In this document: in pieces, positions 1 to 6,352 of the stretch | Layout of the letters: each line of letters opens with the position of its first letter | Position numbering within the stretch: position 1 is the stretch's first letter | Origin: DATBFX01 sp036558305 | GTDB taxonomy: Bacteria; Chloroflexota; Chloroflexia; Thermomicrobiales; UBA6265 | NCBI GenBank assembly: GCA_036558305.1 | Contig: DATBFX010000334.1 | Coordinates: 1 to 8,005 of the forward strand | DNA length: 8,005 nt | Reading direction: 5' to 3' | The notes under the pieces: generated by a model | Databases searched by the model: none | What the model saw: only the letters and a program-made list of their open reading frames with translations | Told to the model about the DNA's origin: nothing | Position numbers and translations under genes: made by a program

Positions 1-50
1 GAGACGAGATCGCGCTGTTGAGAGCGGCTTCCAGAGCGGACCGTCCTTCT

Positions 51-92
51 CCCCCCAGGATTGGGGGGCCGGGGGGGCCGAAGCCGGGGGGG
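51..92. repeat. G/C-tract repeat with short palindrome after the dehydrogenase stop
   Basis: On the plus strand this stretch has six C (51-56), a 6-nt spacer, then G runs at 63-68, 71-77 and 86-92, the last two separated by CCGAAGCC. CCCCCC and GGGGGG can pair as a 6-bp hairpin. The element begins about 4 nt beyond the TGA of the leftward dehydrogenase gene (97-99). The transcript would carry the C-rich strand and has no U-tract, so a classical intrinsic terminator is not supported. The long G runs could form a G-quadruplex on the plus (template) strand. Bases 1-50 show nothing recognisable. Confidence 0.5.
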
Positions 93-96
93 CCGT

Positions 97-999
97 TCAC
101 GCCGGCACTCCCACGGCGACCCGTTCGATCTCGTTGAGCGGGTACTTCGGTCGCTCGCCGCGGAGGACGCGGACGACGTCCTCGGTCCCGCGCACCTTCG
201 AGTCGTGACCGGCCTCGGTCGAGGCCCACCCGATGTGTGGGGTGACGATGATCCGCTCGTCGTGCAGGATCGGGTGATCGGGCGGCGGCGGTTCCTCCGG
301 CAGCACGTCGATGCCGGCGCCGGCGATCGTGCCGGCGCGAACGGCCGCGACCAGGGCATCGACGTCGACCACCTCGCCGCGGGCGGTGTTGACGAGGTAG
401 GCGGTCGGTTTCATCCAGGCAAGGGCGCGGGTATCGATGATCCGGCGCGTTTCGTCGGTGAGGGGGACGTGCAGGGTCAGGAAGTCCGATTCGCGCATCA
501 GCGTCTCGAAGTCGACCTTGCGCACGCCCACTGCGCGGAACCGCTCGTCGGGAAGGTACGGATCGCAGGCGATGACGTTCAAGCCGAGTCCGAGCCCCTT
601 CCGGGCCGAGGCGCTGCCGATCCGCCCCATGCCGAGGACGCCGAGGGTTTGCCCGGCGAAGCGCCGGATGGGCGTCTCCGCCCGGTAGCGCCAGCGCCCC
701 TCGCGACCGGCCACGCGGTGCGGGAAGAGCATCCGCGCCTGGGCGAGCACGAGCGACATCGCGTGGGTCGAGACCTCGTCGATCGAATAGTCCGGAACGT
801 TGGTCACCCAGATGCCGCGTGCCGTCGCCGCCGGGATGTCGATCGCGTCGACCCCGGTGCCGACCCGCGCCACGATCTTGCACCGGGTCACCTCATCCAA
901 GAGTTCGGCAGAGACCGGATTGAGGCCGACCATCAGCGCGTCGGCCTCCCGCGCCGCCGCCCTGGCATCCGCGCTCTCCAACTCACCGGTGGCGACCAC
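97..999 (-). CDS. D-2-hydroxyacid dehydrogenase (phosphoglycerate dehydrogenase/CtBP-like), N-terminus cut by an in-frame TAG
   Basis: NAD-dependent 2-hydroxyacid dehydrogenase fold, predicted to interconvert a D-2-hydroxyacid and a 2-ketoacid in the cytoplasm. In the 300-residue open frame from the internal GTG at 999, the nucleotide-binding GMGRIG lies at 113-118 with an acidic D136 after beta-2, favouring NAD. The catalytic set is complete: R187 (NTARGEVV), E216 (DVLPEEP) and H235 (TPHIGWAS). The natural start looks like ATG at 1083, with GGGAG just upstream, which would give about 328 residues, normal for the family. However, codon 18 of that frame is TAG (1030-1032). Starting at 999 drops the first beta-strand of the substrate-binding domain, and the site before this GTG is poor (GGAG directly abutting). 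It is the last gene of the predicted operon, 92 nt after the MalG-like permease. The family call is secure; functionality and substrate are not. Confidence 0.88.
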   Translation of the reverse strand: MVATGELESADARAAAREADALMVGLNPVSAELLDEVTRCKIVARVGTGVDAIDIPAATARGIWVTNVPDYSIDEVSTHAMSLVLAQARMLFPHRVAGREGRWRYRAETPIRRFAGQTLGVLGMGRIGSASARKGLGLGLNVIACDPYLPDERFRAVGVRKVDFETLMRESDFLTLHVPLTDETRRIIDTRALAWMKPTAYLVNTARGEVVDVDALVAAVRAGTIAGAGIDVLPEEPPPPDHPILHDERIIVTPHIGWASTEAGHDSKVRGTEDVVRVLRGERPKYPLNEIERVAVGVPA

Positions 1000-1029
1000 C
1001 TCCGCCCCCGCCGCCCCGAGAATCCCCTC

Positions 1030-1083
1030 CTAGACCGGCGCCTCACCCGCCCGCGCGTATGCGATCACCACTCTGGGTCTCAT
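1030..1083 (-). pseudogene. Orphaned first 17 codons of the dehydrogenase plus nonsense TAG
   Basis: Reading leftward from ATG at 1083, with AAAGGGAG a few bases upstream, gives MRPRVVIAYARAGEAPV, then TAG at 1032-1030. The same frame then continues as EGILGAAGAEVV into the dehydrogenase. Hydrophobic RVVIAY fits the first beta-strand of the family, so these codons belong to the ancestral gene. One change from TGG (Trp) or CAG (Gln) to TAG would explain the interruption. It could be a real nonsense mutation, programmed readthrough, or a base-call error. Confidence 0.75.
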
Positions 1084-1105
1084 CCGCTCCCTTTCCGTGA
1101 CGAGG

Positions 1106-1174
1106 CGTTAGGCGCTAGGCGTTAGGGGCAAGAGGTCGTCCGTTCTCCTAACGCCTAACGCCTAGCGCCTGACG
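1106..1174. repeat. Inverted repeat built from GGCGTTA/GGCGCTA heptamers
   Basis: Bases 1106-1126 (three tandem heptamers, GGCGTTA or GGCGCTA) are complementary to 1154-1174 at 20 of 21 positions, separated by 27 nt that hold one further heptamer copy (1147-1153). The element fills most of the gap between the MalG-like permease stop (1176-1178) and the dehydrogenase start (1083), beginning 1 nt past that stop. No U-tract follows on either strand. In the leftward mRNA it would form a long stable hairpin, possibly protecting or segmenting the message. Confidence 0.75.
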
Positions 1175-1175
1175 T

Positions 1176-2075
1176 CTATCCCTTGACCGCCCCCGCCGTG
1201 ATCCCGGCGACGATGTACCGCTGCATGACGAGGTAGAAAACGACCGGCGGGATGGCGAAGACGAGCCCGCCGGCAAGCATCTGCTCGACCGGCGTGTCGA
1301 GCATCTGCCGCATCGACGCCAGACCGACCGACGCCGGATAGAGCCCCTTGTCGGTCGTCATCAATTGCGCGAAGAGGTACTCGTTCCAGGCGTAGAAGAA
1401 GGCGACCACGCCAACGGCGACGAGGCCCGGCAGCGTCATCGGCAAGACGATCTGGAGCAGCACCCGCATCGGCCCGGCCCCGTCGACCAGGGCCGCCTCG
1501 CGCACCTCCTTCGGGACCGTGTCGAAGAGGTTCTTCAGCACCCAGATACCGATCGGCAGGATGAACGCCGCGTCCAGGAACGACAACCCCGCCAACTGGT
1601 TGCGCAGATCGAGGTGGATCAGCGGAAAATCGGTGTAGATCTTGAAGATCGGAACGACGATCAGCGCCTCCGGCAGCATCTGGGTGATCAGCAGGAAGAT
1701 GGCGAACGCGGCCCGACCCCGCCATCGCATCGCCGAAAGCGTGTAGGCGCCAAGGACCGCCAGGAAAATGCAGATCACCGTCGCGATCAAGGCGAGATAC
1801 ACCGAGTTCCAGATCCAATGACCGATCGGCTCCATCTCGAACAGCTTGCGGAACGCCGTACCGGTGAAGGTCTTCGGGATGAAGCTCGGGGGAAAATGGA
1901 TGCTCTCGGCCGGGGGCCGCACGGCGCTGACCACGATCCAATAGATCGGGAAGAACGTGATCGCCACGACGACGAGCACCAGCAAGTAATAGGCGACCGT
2001 GCCTATCCAGTGGCGAGTCTTCCTCCACGACGAGGCCGAAGAACGGGCCGGCAGCGACGTGGGCAGACTACTCAT
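1176..2075 (-). CDS. ABC sugar transporter permease, MalG-like (CUT1 family)
   Basis: A 299-residue integral membrane subunit of a carbohydrate importer. It has an N-terminal helix at about 27-50 (VAYYLLVLVVVAITFF), further hydrophobic segments at about 90-112, 122-145 and 165-182, and a last one near 278-292. The cytoplasmic EAA loop that contacts the ATPase is at about 191-215 (REAALVDGAG, then LPMTLPG). The C-terminus QRYIVAGITAGAVKG is characteristic of MalG-type permeases. The ATG at 2075 shares its A with the TGA of the upstream permease (TGATG), so translation is probably coupled and the two subunits are made in equal amounts. No ATPase gene lies nearby. The substrate is a mono- or oligosaccharide or sugar derivative, not identifiable from the permease. 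Confidence 0.95.
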   Translation of the reverse strand: MSSLPTSLPARSSASSWRKTRHWIGTVAYYLLVLVVVAITFFPIYWIVVSAVRPPAESIHFPPSFIPKTFTGTAFRKLFEMEPIGHWIWNSVYLALIATVICIFLAVLGAYTLSAMRWRGRAAFAIFLLITQMLPEALIVVPIFKIYTDFPLIHLDLRNQLAGLSFLDAAFILPIGIWVLKNLFDTVPKEVREAALVDGAGPMRVLLQIVLPMTLPGLVAVGVVAFFYAWNEYLFAQLMTTDKGLYPASVGLASMRQMLDTPVEQMLAGGLVFAIPPVVFYLVMQRYIVAGITAGAVKG

Positions 2076-3007
2076 CACGCGTACTCCATTTCCTGCCGGC
2101 GCTGGACGGCGAGGAAGATCAGCGCGACGGTCAATGTCATCAGGAAACCGGCGGCACCGAGTGCGGCGGCATACGGAAAGTCGTGGAAACGGAACGCCGT
2201 CTGGTAAACGCTGACGACGATCGTCTCGGTGGCGCGAGCCGGACCGCCGCCGGTGAGCAGGAAGATGATGGTGAACTGCTTGAAGGAGAAGATCGCGGCC
2301 AGCACCGTCAGCAGCAGCAGCGTCGGCGTGATCGTCGGCAACGTCACCGCGAAAAACGTCTGGACCTTGTTGGCGCCATCGACCCTCGCCGCATCCGTCA
2401 GCTCCGACGGCACGGTCTGGAGCGCGGCCAGGATCACCAAGCAATAGAATGGGAACCCCTTCCAGGCGGTGATGAGGATGACGCACAGCATCGCCAGATT
2501 GGGATCGAGCAGCCACTTCTGGTTCTGGTTGACTCCCGGCAGCCAGCGCGCGAAGACGTTCATGATGCCGAAGTTGGGATCGAGCATCCAGATGAAGACG
2601 AGTACCGCGGCGACGTCGGGGAACGACCACGGCAGCATCATCAGACCGCGGGCGATGGTCCGGCCGTGGAACGGCCGGTTGAGGACGAGGGCCGAACCGA
2701 GACCGAAGCCGATCGCCAGCACGATCACCGCCAGCATGTAGAAGATCGTGTGGCGCATCACCTCCCAGAAGACGTGGTCGTGGATCATGCGCCGGTAGTT
2801 GGCCAGACCGACCCAGACCGGCGGCTTGCCGATCGAGGCCTGCTTTTGAAAACTCGACTTGAGCCCCTGTTCGATCGGATAGAGGATGAAGACGATCTCG
2901 TAGAGAAGGATCGGCACCGCGAGCAGGTACGGCAGGAACGCCGGGCGCCGCCGGCGCGCCGGGCGGCGCGCGGTTGGAACGGCAATGGAACCGGCACGGG
3001 TCGTCAC
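2075..3007 (-). CDS. ABC sugar transporter permease, MalF-like (CUT1 family)
   Basis: A 310-residue membrane subunit partnering the MalG-like protein. A basic N-terminus (RRPARRRRPAF) precedes TM1 at about 24-44; further hydrophobic segments follow, and the EAA loop lies at about 202-226 (DAARVDGANK, then VTLPTITP). I place the start at GTG 3007, which has GAGGG 8 nt upstream. The frame stays open to 3115, but the added 36 residues are mostly a translated palindromic repeat (CPLSRAPGEGQG), so that longer start is unlikely. The ribosome binding site lies at the very edge of that repeat. The gene ends in TGATG overlap with the next permease. It is separated from the binding-protein gene by the 165-nt repeat-bearing gap. 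Confidence 0.94.
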   Translation of the reverse strand: MTTRAGSIAVPTARRPARRRRPAFLPYLLAVPILLYEIVFILYPIEQGLKSSFQKQASIGKPPVWVGLANYRRMIHDHVFWEVMRHTIFYMLAVIVLAIGFGLGSALVLNRPFHGRTIARGLMMLPWSFPDVAAVLVFIWMLDPNFGIMNVFARWLPGVNQNQKWLLDPNLAMLCVILITAWKGFPFYCLVILAALQTVPSELTDAARVDGANKVQTFFAVTLPTITPTLLLLTVLAAIFSFKQFTIIFLLTGGGPARATETIVVSVYQTAFRFHDFPYAAALGAAGFLMTLTVALIFLAVQRRQEMEYA

Positions 3008-3014
3008 GAGGTCT

Positions 3015-3056
3015 ACCCTCACCCCCTGCCCCTCTCCCGGTGCGCGGGAGAGGGGG
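3015..3056. repeat. Palindromic repeat, copy A of an inverted doublet
   Basis: A 42-nt GC-rich element. Its core is a perfect 11-bp stem, CCCCTCTCCCG (3029-3039) with CGGGAGAGGGG (3045-3055), and a 5-nt loop. An outer CCCCTG/CAGGGG pair (3023-3028 with 3057-3062) extends the stem past one bulged G. It matches copy B (3131-3171) in opposite orientation except for CTG versus GG next to the core. The MalF-like permease ribosome binding site borders its left end. Confidence 0.85.
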
Positions 3057-3130
3057 CAGGGGATTGCGGCAATTTGCCTGATCGTTTGCGTTACGTCGAT
3101 TCTCTCACCCCTCACCGAGTTGGCGAAACA

Positions 3131-3171
3131 CCCCCTCTCCCGCGCACCGGGAGAGGGGCCGGGGTGAGGGT
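3131..3171. repeat. Palindromic repeat, copy B of an inverted doublet
   Basis: Reverse-oriented 41-nt copy of the element at 3015-3056. Its perfect 11-bp stem is 3132-3142 with 3148-3158. It begins one base past the TAG of the sugar-binding protein gene (3173-3175). Copies A and B face each other across a 74-nt spacer (3057-3130) that has no gene, so the transcript can form either two local hairpins or one long A:B duplex. The layout resembles a REPIN (paired inverted REPs). Confidence 0.85.
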
Positions 3172-3172
3172 T

Positions 3173-4501
3173 CTAGCTTTCGAGACGGGTCGCCAGGTCT
3201 TCGGCTTCCTTCTGCGCGGCCGCCATCGCGTCCTCGGGAGACGCGCTGCCGGTCAGCACGTCCTGGACGTGCGTCGTCACGATCTGGCCGAACTCCTGGT
3301 TGTTGAAGATGAAGTCGCCCACCATCTCCGGCGGCGTGATCGGCTTAAGGTCCTTGTAGCCGTCCAGCCACTGGAGACCGGCGTAGTACTCGTCAAGCCC
3401 GCCCACGTCGTAGGACGGGATGACGTCGAGACACTCCGTCATCAGCATCCGGTAGTTTTCCGGTTTGTAGAGCCAGGTGATGAATTGGACACCGGCCTCC
3501 TGGTTCTTGCTGGTGTTGTTGACGGTGATCGGATGGATGCGATAGACGGTCTCGCGATCTGCCCACGGCAACGGCATGGTGCGCAGGTTCGGATAGAGAT
3601 CGGGGTTGCTCGCCTTGTAGGCGTTGACGGCCGCCGAGACGATCAACTGCTGGGCGATTTGGCCCGCGCCCCACATCCGGATCTGGGTCGGACCGTCGGT
3701 GCCCTGCGGGAAGGTCGCGTCGTAGAACTTCTTGAACAGATCGACGGTCTTGATGATGGGATCGCTCGTCAGGAGCGGCGTCTTCCCTTGCGCCCAGAGA
3801 CCGTTGAAGGGCGCCGCCCATTCCTGGAGGGTAAACCAGAAATCCTCGTCGGCGGAAACCAGGTGCGGCGAGGTCATGCCGAAATTGTTCGGCCGCGCCG
3901 TCAGCTGCGTGCTGAGCGCCAGCCAATCGTCGACGGTCGTCGGCAGGGTCGTGATGTTGTTGGCGTCGAAGACCGCCTTGTTGTAGAGGAGACCGAAGGC
4001 GACGGTAACGACGTCGAGCCCCATCGGTTTGCCGTCGACCGTGATGTACTCGTGGGCCGGGTTCAGCGTCGTGATGTTGTTCGTCGTCAGGACGCCGTCG
4101 AGCGGGGTCAGCACTCCGGCCTTGAGGAGGCGCAGCACAAGGTCCGGCGTCGTCTGGATGATGTCGCCGTCCAACTTGCCGGCTTGCAATTGGGTGATGA
4201 TGTTGTTCGAGAAGTCGGTGAACGGCCAGCCCGCTTCCTTGATGCGGATGTCGTTCTGCTCGGTGTGGAACTTCTTGATGACGTCGCGCCAGGCATCCTG
4301 GCGTCCCGGCTCGTTCCAAAACCAGGTCACGTAGGAGATTTCCAGCGGCGTGCCCTGGAGCACCGCCGGCGCCGCGAAGACCTTGCTCGCCTTCGGCGCG
4401 GCCAGTGCCAACCCAGCCGCGGCCACCGCACCGCCCTTGAGGACAGAGCGCCGGCTGACCGGCGCCGTCGTCACCGATGTCACCTTCTCGTCGTACGACA
4501 C
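3173..4501 (-). CDS. Tat-exported sugar-binding protein of the ABC transporter (SBP_bac_1 type)
   Basis: A 442-residue extracytoplasmic solute-binding protein that delivers substrate to the two permeases. I chose GTG 4501 because GGAGGAG lies 5 nt upstream (4507-4513); the 25 extra codons to 4576 look like leader. The N-terminus is a twin-arginine signal: SRRSVLK at about 16-22, a hydrophobic Ala/Gly/Leu stretch to about 35, and VFAAPA near 41-46 as the probable cleavage region. There is no lipobox cysteine. The mature part starts LEISYVTWFWNEPGRQDAW, typical of the family-1 fold, with AGKLDGDIIQTTPD and KPMGLDVVTVAFGLLYNK further on. Length is normal. A palindromic doublet follows the stop. 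The ligand is not inferable. Confidence 0.94.
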   Translation of the reverse strand: MSYDEKVTSVTTAPVSRRSVLKGGAVAAAGLALAAPKASKVFAAPAVLQGTPLEISYVTWFWNEPGRQDAWRDVIKKFHTEQNDIRIKEAGWPFTDFSNNIITQLQAGKLDGDIIQTTPDLVLRLLKAGVLTPLDGVLTTNNITTLNPAHEYITVDGKPMGLDVVTVAFGLLYNKAVFDANNITTLPTTVDDWLALSTQLTARPNNFGMTSPHLVSADEDFWFTLQEWAAPFNGLWAQGKTPLLTSDPIIKTVDLFKKFYDATFPQGTDGPTQIRMWGAGQIAQQLIVSAAVNAYKASNPDLYPNLRTMPLPWADRETVYRIHPITVNNTSKNQEAGVQFITWLYKPENYRMLMTECLDVIPSYDVGGLDEYYAGLQWLDGYKDLKPITPPEMVGDFIFNNQEFGQIVTTHVQDVLTGSASPEDAMAAAQKEAEDLATRLES

Positions 4502-4681
4502 GTCAACTCCTCCTTTTCGATCGGAACCCGAATCCGAGTTGATCTTTGGTGTCCCGCCCGATCTCCGCTCGGGCACCGACGCCCCCTTTCGCTCGGCCCG
4601 GTGACGGGCCCGTCTCCTCGGTTGTCCCCATGTGGCCCCACGCTGCCGGGGATCGATTCACCCACGGTGATGACGAGGTGC
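4502..4681 (-). other. 180-nt spacer/leader before the binding-protein gene
   Basis: Region between the SDR stop (4682) and the binding-protein start (4501). Reading the minus strand I see no convincing -35/-10 pair. It holds two short hairpins: GGCCCG/CGGGCC around a 4-nt loop (4595-4610) and GCCCGA/TCGGGC around a 7-nt loop (4556-4574). A weak 5-bp one (TCGGA/TCCGA) lies near 4520-4536, just before the ribosome binding site AAGGAGGAG (4507-4515). No known riboswitch or T-box consensus was recognised. The frame is open in places, but nothing looks like a gene. Confidence 0.45.
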
Positions 4682-5506
4682 TCACGCCGTCGTCCAGGTG
4701 TGGCTGCCGCCGGCGTTGAGCGCCAGGTTGCCGCCGTCGACGCCCAGCAGGGTGCCGGTGACCATCGCCGCCGCGTCGGAGGCGAGGAAGACGGCCGGGC
4801 CGGCGATGTCTTCGGGTGTCGCCAGGCGGTTCATCGGGATACCGACCAGGAAGCGGTCGTAGAGCGCCGGGTCGAAGGTCGGGGAGTCGAGCCACTTTTG
4901 GAAACCTTCGGTCAGGACCTGGCAGGGCAGGATCGCGTTGACCCTGATCCCGTGCTTGGCCCACTCGACCGCCAGCTCCTTGGTGAGCATGTTGACCGCG
5001 CCCTTGTTGACGCTGTGCGCCAGGTTGCCGCGCCCCAGCGCCGAGGCGCCGGCGATCGAGCTGATGTTGACGATGCTGCCGCCCCGCCCCGCCGCGATCA
5101 TCCGCCGCCCGGCTTCTTGGGCGCAGAGCAGCGAACCGGTCACCCCGGTCTGGATCACCCGCTGGAAATCCGCCAGCGGCAAATCTTCCGGGTGGAACCG
5201 CGCGCCCATGCCGACGTTGTTGATGAGGATGTCGACCCGACCGAAGGCGTCGTCGACCAGCGCGAAGAGACGGCGGATGTCGTCCGGGTTGCCGATGTCG
5301 GCGCGCGTCGAAACCGCCTTGCGGCCGAGCGCCGCGATCTCACCGGACGTCTCTGCGAGTCCGCGCTCGTCAAGGTCGCAGACGACGGCGTCGGCACCGT
5401 GCCGGGCGAGCGCGAGGGCGATCGCCTTGCCGATACCGTTGGCGGCGCCGGTGATGACGGCGACGCGACCGGACAGATCGAAGAGCCCCTTGCCGTCAGC
5501 CGGCAC
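4682..5506 (-). CDS. Short-chain dehydrogenase/reductase (SDR), His in place of catalytic Tyr
   Basis: A 274-residue classical SDR of normal length, predicted NAD(H)-dependent oxidoreductase of a sugar, sugar acid or other alcohol. TGAANGIG is at 19-26, Asp44 after beta-2 favours NAD over NADP, and NNVG is at 96-99. The active-site Ser is in NISS (139-140), followed by HSVNK at 154-158, where the family expects Y-x-x-x-K. The usual PG after RVNAI is PC here. The C-terminal GTLLGVDGGN is typical. GTG 5506 is chosen because GGAGGAG ends 6 nt upstream (5513-5519); the frame is open to 5539, but that part encodes the ribosome binding site. It overlaps the GntR gene by 11 nt, indicating coupling. 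Fold call secure; whether it keeps normal catalysis is open. Confidence 0.92.
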   Translation of the reverse strand: MPADGKGLFDLSGRVAVITGAANGIGKAIALALARHGADAVVCDLDERGLAETSGEIAALGRKAVSTRADIGNPDDIRRLFALVDDAFGRVDILINNVGMGARFHPEDLPLADFQRVIQTGVTGSLLCAQEAGRRMIAAGRGGSIVNISSIAGASALGRGNLAHSVNKGAVNMLTKELAVEWAKHGIRVNAILPCQVLTEGFQKWLDSPTFDPALYDRFLVGIPMNRLATPEDIAGPAVFLASDAAAMVTGTLLGVDGGNLALNAGGSHTWTTA

Positions 5507-6269
5507 CCTCAACTCCTCCTGCTTGCTTTGCGGACGCACCGTTCGTTGCCGGTGCCGGGAGCAGCCGGCCGTGGGAGCCGCGCAGATGGGACTCGGTCAA
5601 CCGCAGCGCGAGGTCGTAGGAACCGCGCAGATGCACCTCGGTCAGTTGCACCGCCAGGGACTCGTCACCGTCACGGATGGCGTTGAGGATCTGCTGGTGG
5701 GAGGTGACGGCGTAGTCACGGAAGTCGGCGTTGGCGACGTTGCGGTTGAGGAAGAGGATGTGGAGCTGCGGTTTGAGCGTCGTCCAGCACTCGTAGAGTC
5801 GGCGGTGGTTCGCGGCGAGGTAGATGCGGTCGTGGAACGCGATGTCGAGTTCGGCCGCTTCTTGCTCGCTGATGCCGCGCTTGACGGCGGCGGCGATCTC
5901 GTCGACCACGGCCTGCGTCCGCGCCAGCGACGGCTGGTCGCCCAGGGCGGCCGCCCGCTGCACCGCCAACCGTTCGATCGCAACGCGGAGCGTGTAGACC
6001 TCGTCGAGATCTTCGCGCGAGAGTTGCGCCACGACCGCGCCGCGGTTGCGCCGGATGACGAGCAGTCCTTCGCGTTCGAGTCTGACCAGCGCCTCCCGCA
6101 CCGGGCCCCGGCTGACCCCCATCGAGCGGGCCAGTTCCTCCTCCCGCAACCGCTCGCCCGGACCGAAATGACCGCCGAGGATCGCCGCGCGCAAACGCTC
6201 GGCGACGTCGACGGCCAGACTCCGGTTTTCGGGCAGCGCCAGGACGGCGCCGAGGTCGTCGCGCAACAT
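5496..6269 (-). CDS. GntR-family regulator, FCD (FadR-type) effector domain
   Basis: A 257-residue transcription factor. The N-terminal winged helix spans about 15-83, with the GntR signature ILGGHFGPGERLREEELA, then MGVSRGPVREALVRLEREGLL and the wing RRNRGAVV. The all-helical FCD ligand domain follows, with the expected carboxylate/metal residues D142, H146 (LDIAFH), H191 (SHQQIL) and H213 (TEVHLR). Residues 208-222 and 223-237 are a tandem 15-residue duplication, QLTEVHLRGS versus RLTESHLRGS. ATG 6269 is preferred to GTG 6329, which has no ribosome binding site and would add an untypical Arg-rich tail. A promoter with an overlapping palindrome lies upstream, so autoregulation is likely. FCD regulators usually sense small organic acids; here it probably controls the downstream SDR and transporter. 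Confidence 0.94.
   Translation of the reverse strand: MLRDDLGAVLALPENRSLAVDVAERLRAAILGGHFGPGERLREEELARSMGVSRGPVREALVRLEREGLLVIRRNRGAVVAQLSREDLDEVYTLRVAIERLAVQRAAALGDQPSLARTQAVVDEIAAAVKRGISEQEAAELDIAFHDRIYLAANHRRLYECWTTLKPQLHILFLNRNVANADFRDYAVTSHQQILNAIRDGDESLAVQLTEVHLRGSYDLALRLTESHLRGSHGRLLPAPATNGASAKQAGGVEGAG
5559..5648 (-). repeat. 45-nt tandem duplication within the GntR gene
   Basis: Two adjacent in-frame 45-nt units (5604-5648 and 5559-5603) match at 31 of 45 positions by my alignment and encode QLTEVHLRGSYDLAL and RLTESHLRGSHGRLL. Fifteen residues is about four helical turns, so the copy prolongs the last FCD helix in phase and adds an extra TE-x-HLRGS motif. Confidence 0.7.
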
Positions 6270-6352
6270 CGTGCCCCATCTGCGGCCGGAGAGTTGCCGC
6301 CCCTGCCGGTCCTCGCGAGCGCGGCGCACACGTTCGAGATCGTTGACTGTAG

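Noticed and set aside
61..1125. Plus-strand frame opposite the dehydrogenase
   Set aside because: It starts in the G-tract repeat and is composed of shadow sequence rich in Arg, Asp and Gly; the minus strand has a complete enzyme.
1106..1174. CRISPR array
   Set aside because: The units are 7 nt, directly abutting and arranged as an inverted pair, with no spacers and no cas genes.
1162..2028. Second minus-strand frame over the MalG-like permease
   Set aside because: Arg/Asp-rich frame without membrane segments; the other frame has the EAA loop and transmembrane helices.
3008..3172. Insertion sequence or MITE with target duplication
   Set aside because: The inverted ends suggest a mobile origin, but I see no transposase and no clear flanking direct repeat, so only a REPIN-like layout is claimed.
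4502..4681. T-box or other known riboswitch
   Set aside because: No T-box antiterminator consensus or other class-defining motif was found; only short hairpins.
2183..5686. 1167-codon plus-strand open frame
   Set aside because: It lies antisense to the permease, binding-protein and SDR genes, is Arg/Asp/Glu-rich low complexity, and has no domain. It results from high GC in third positions of the minus-strand genes.
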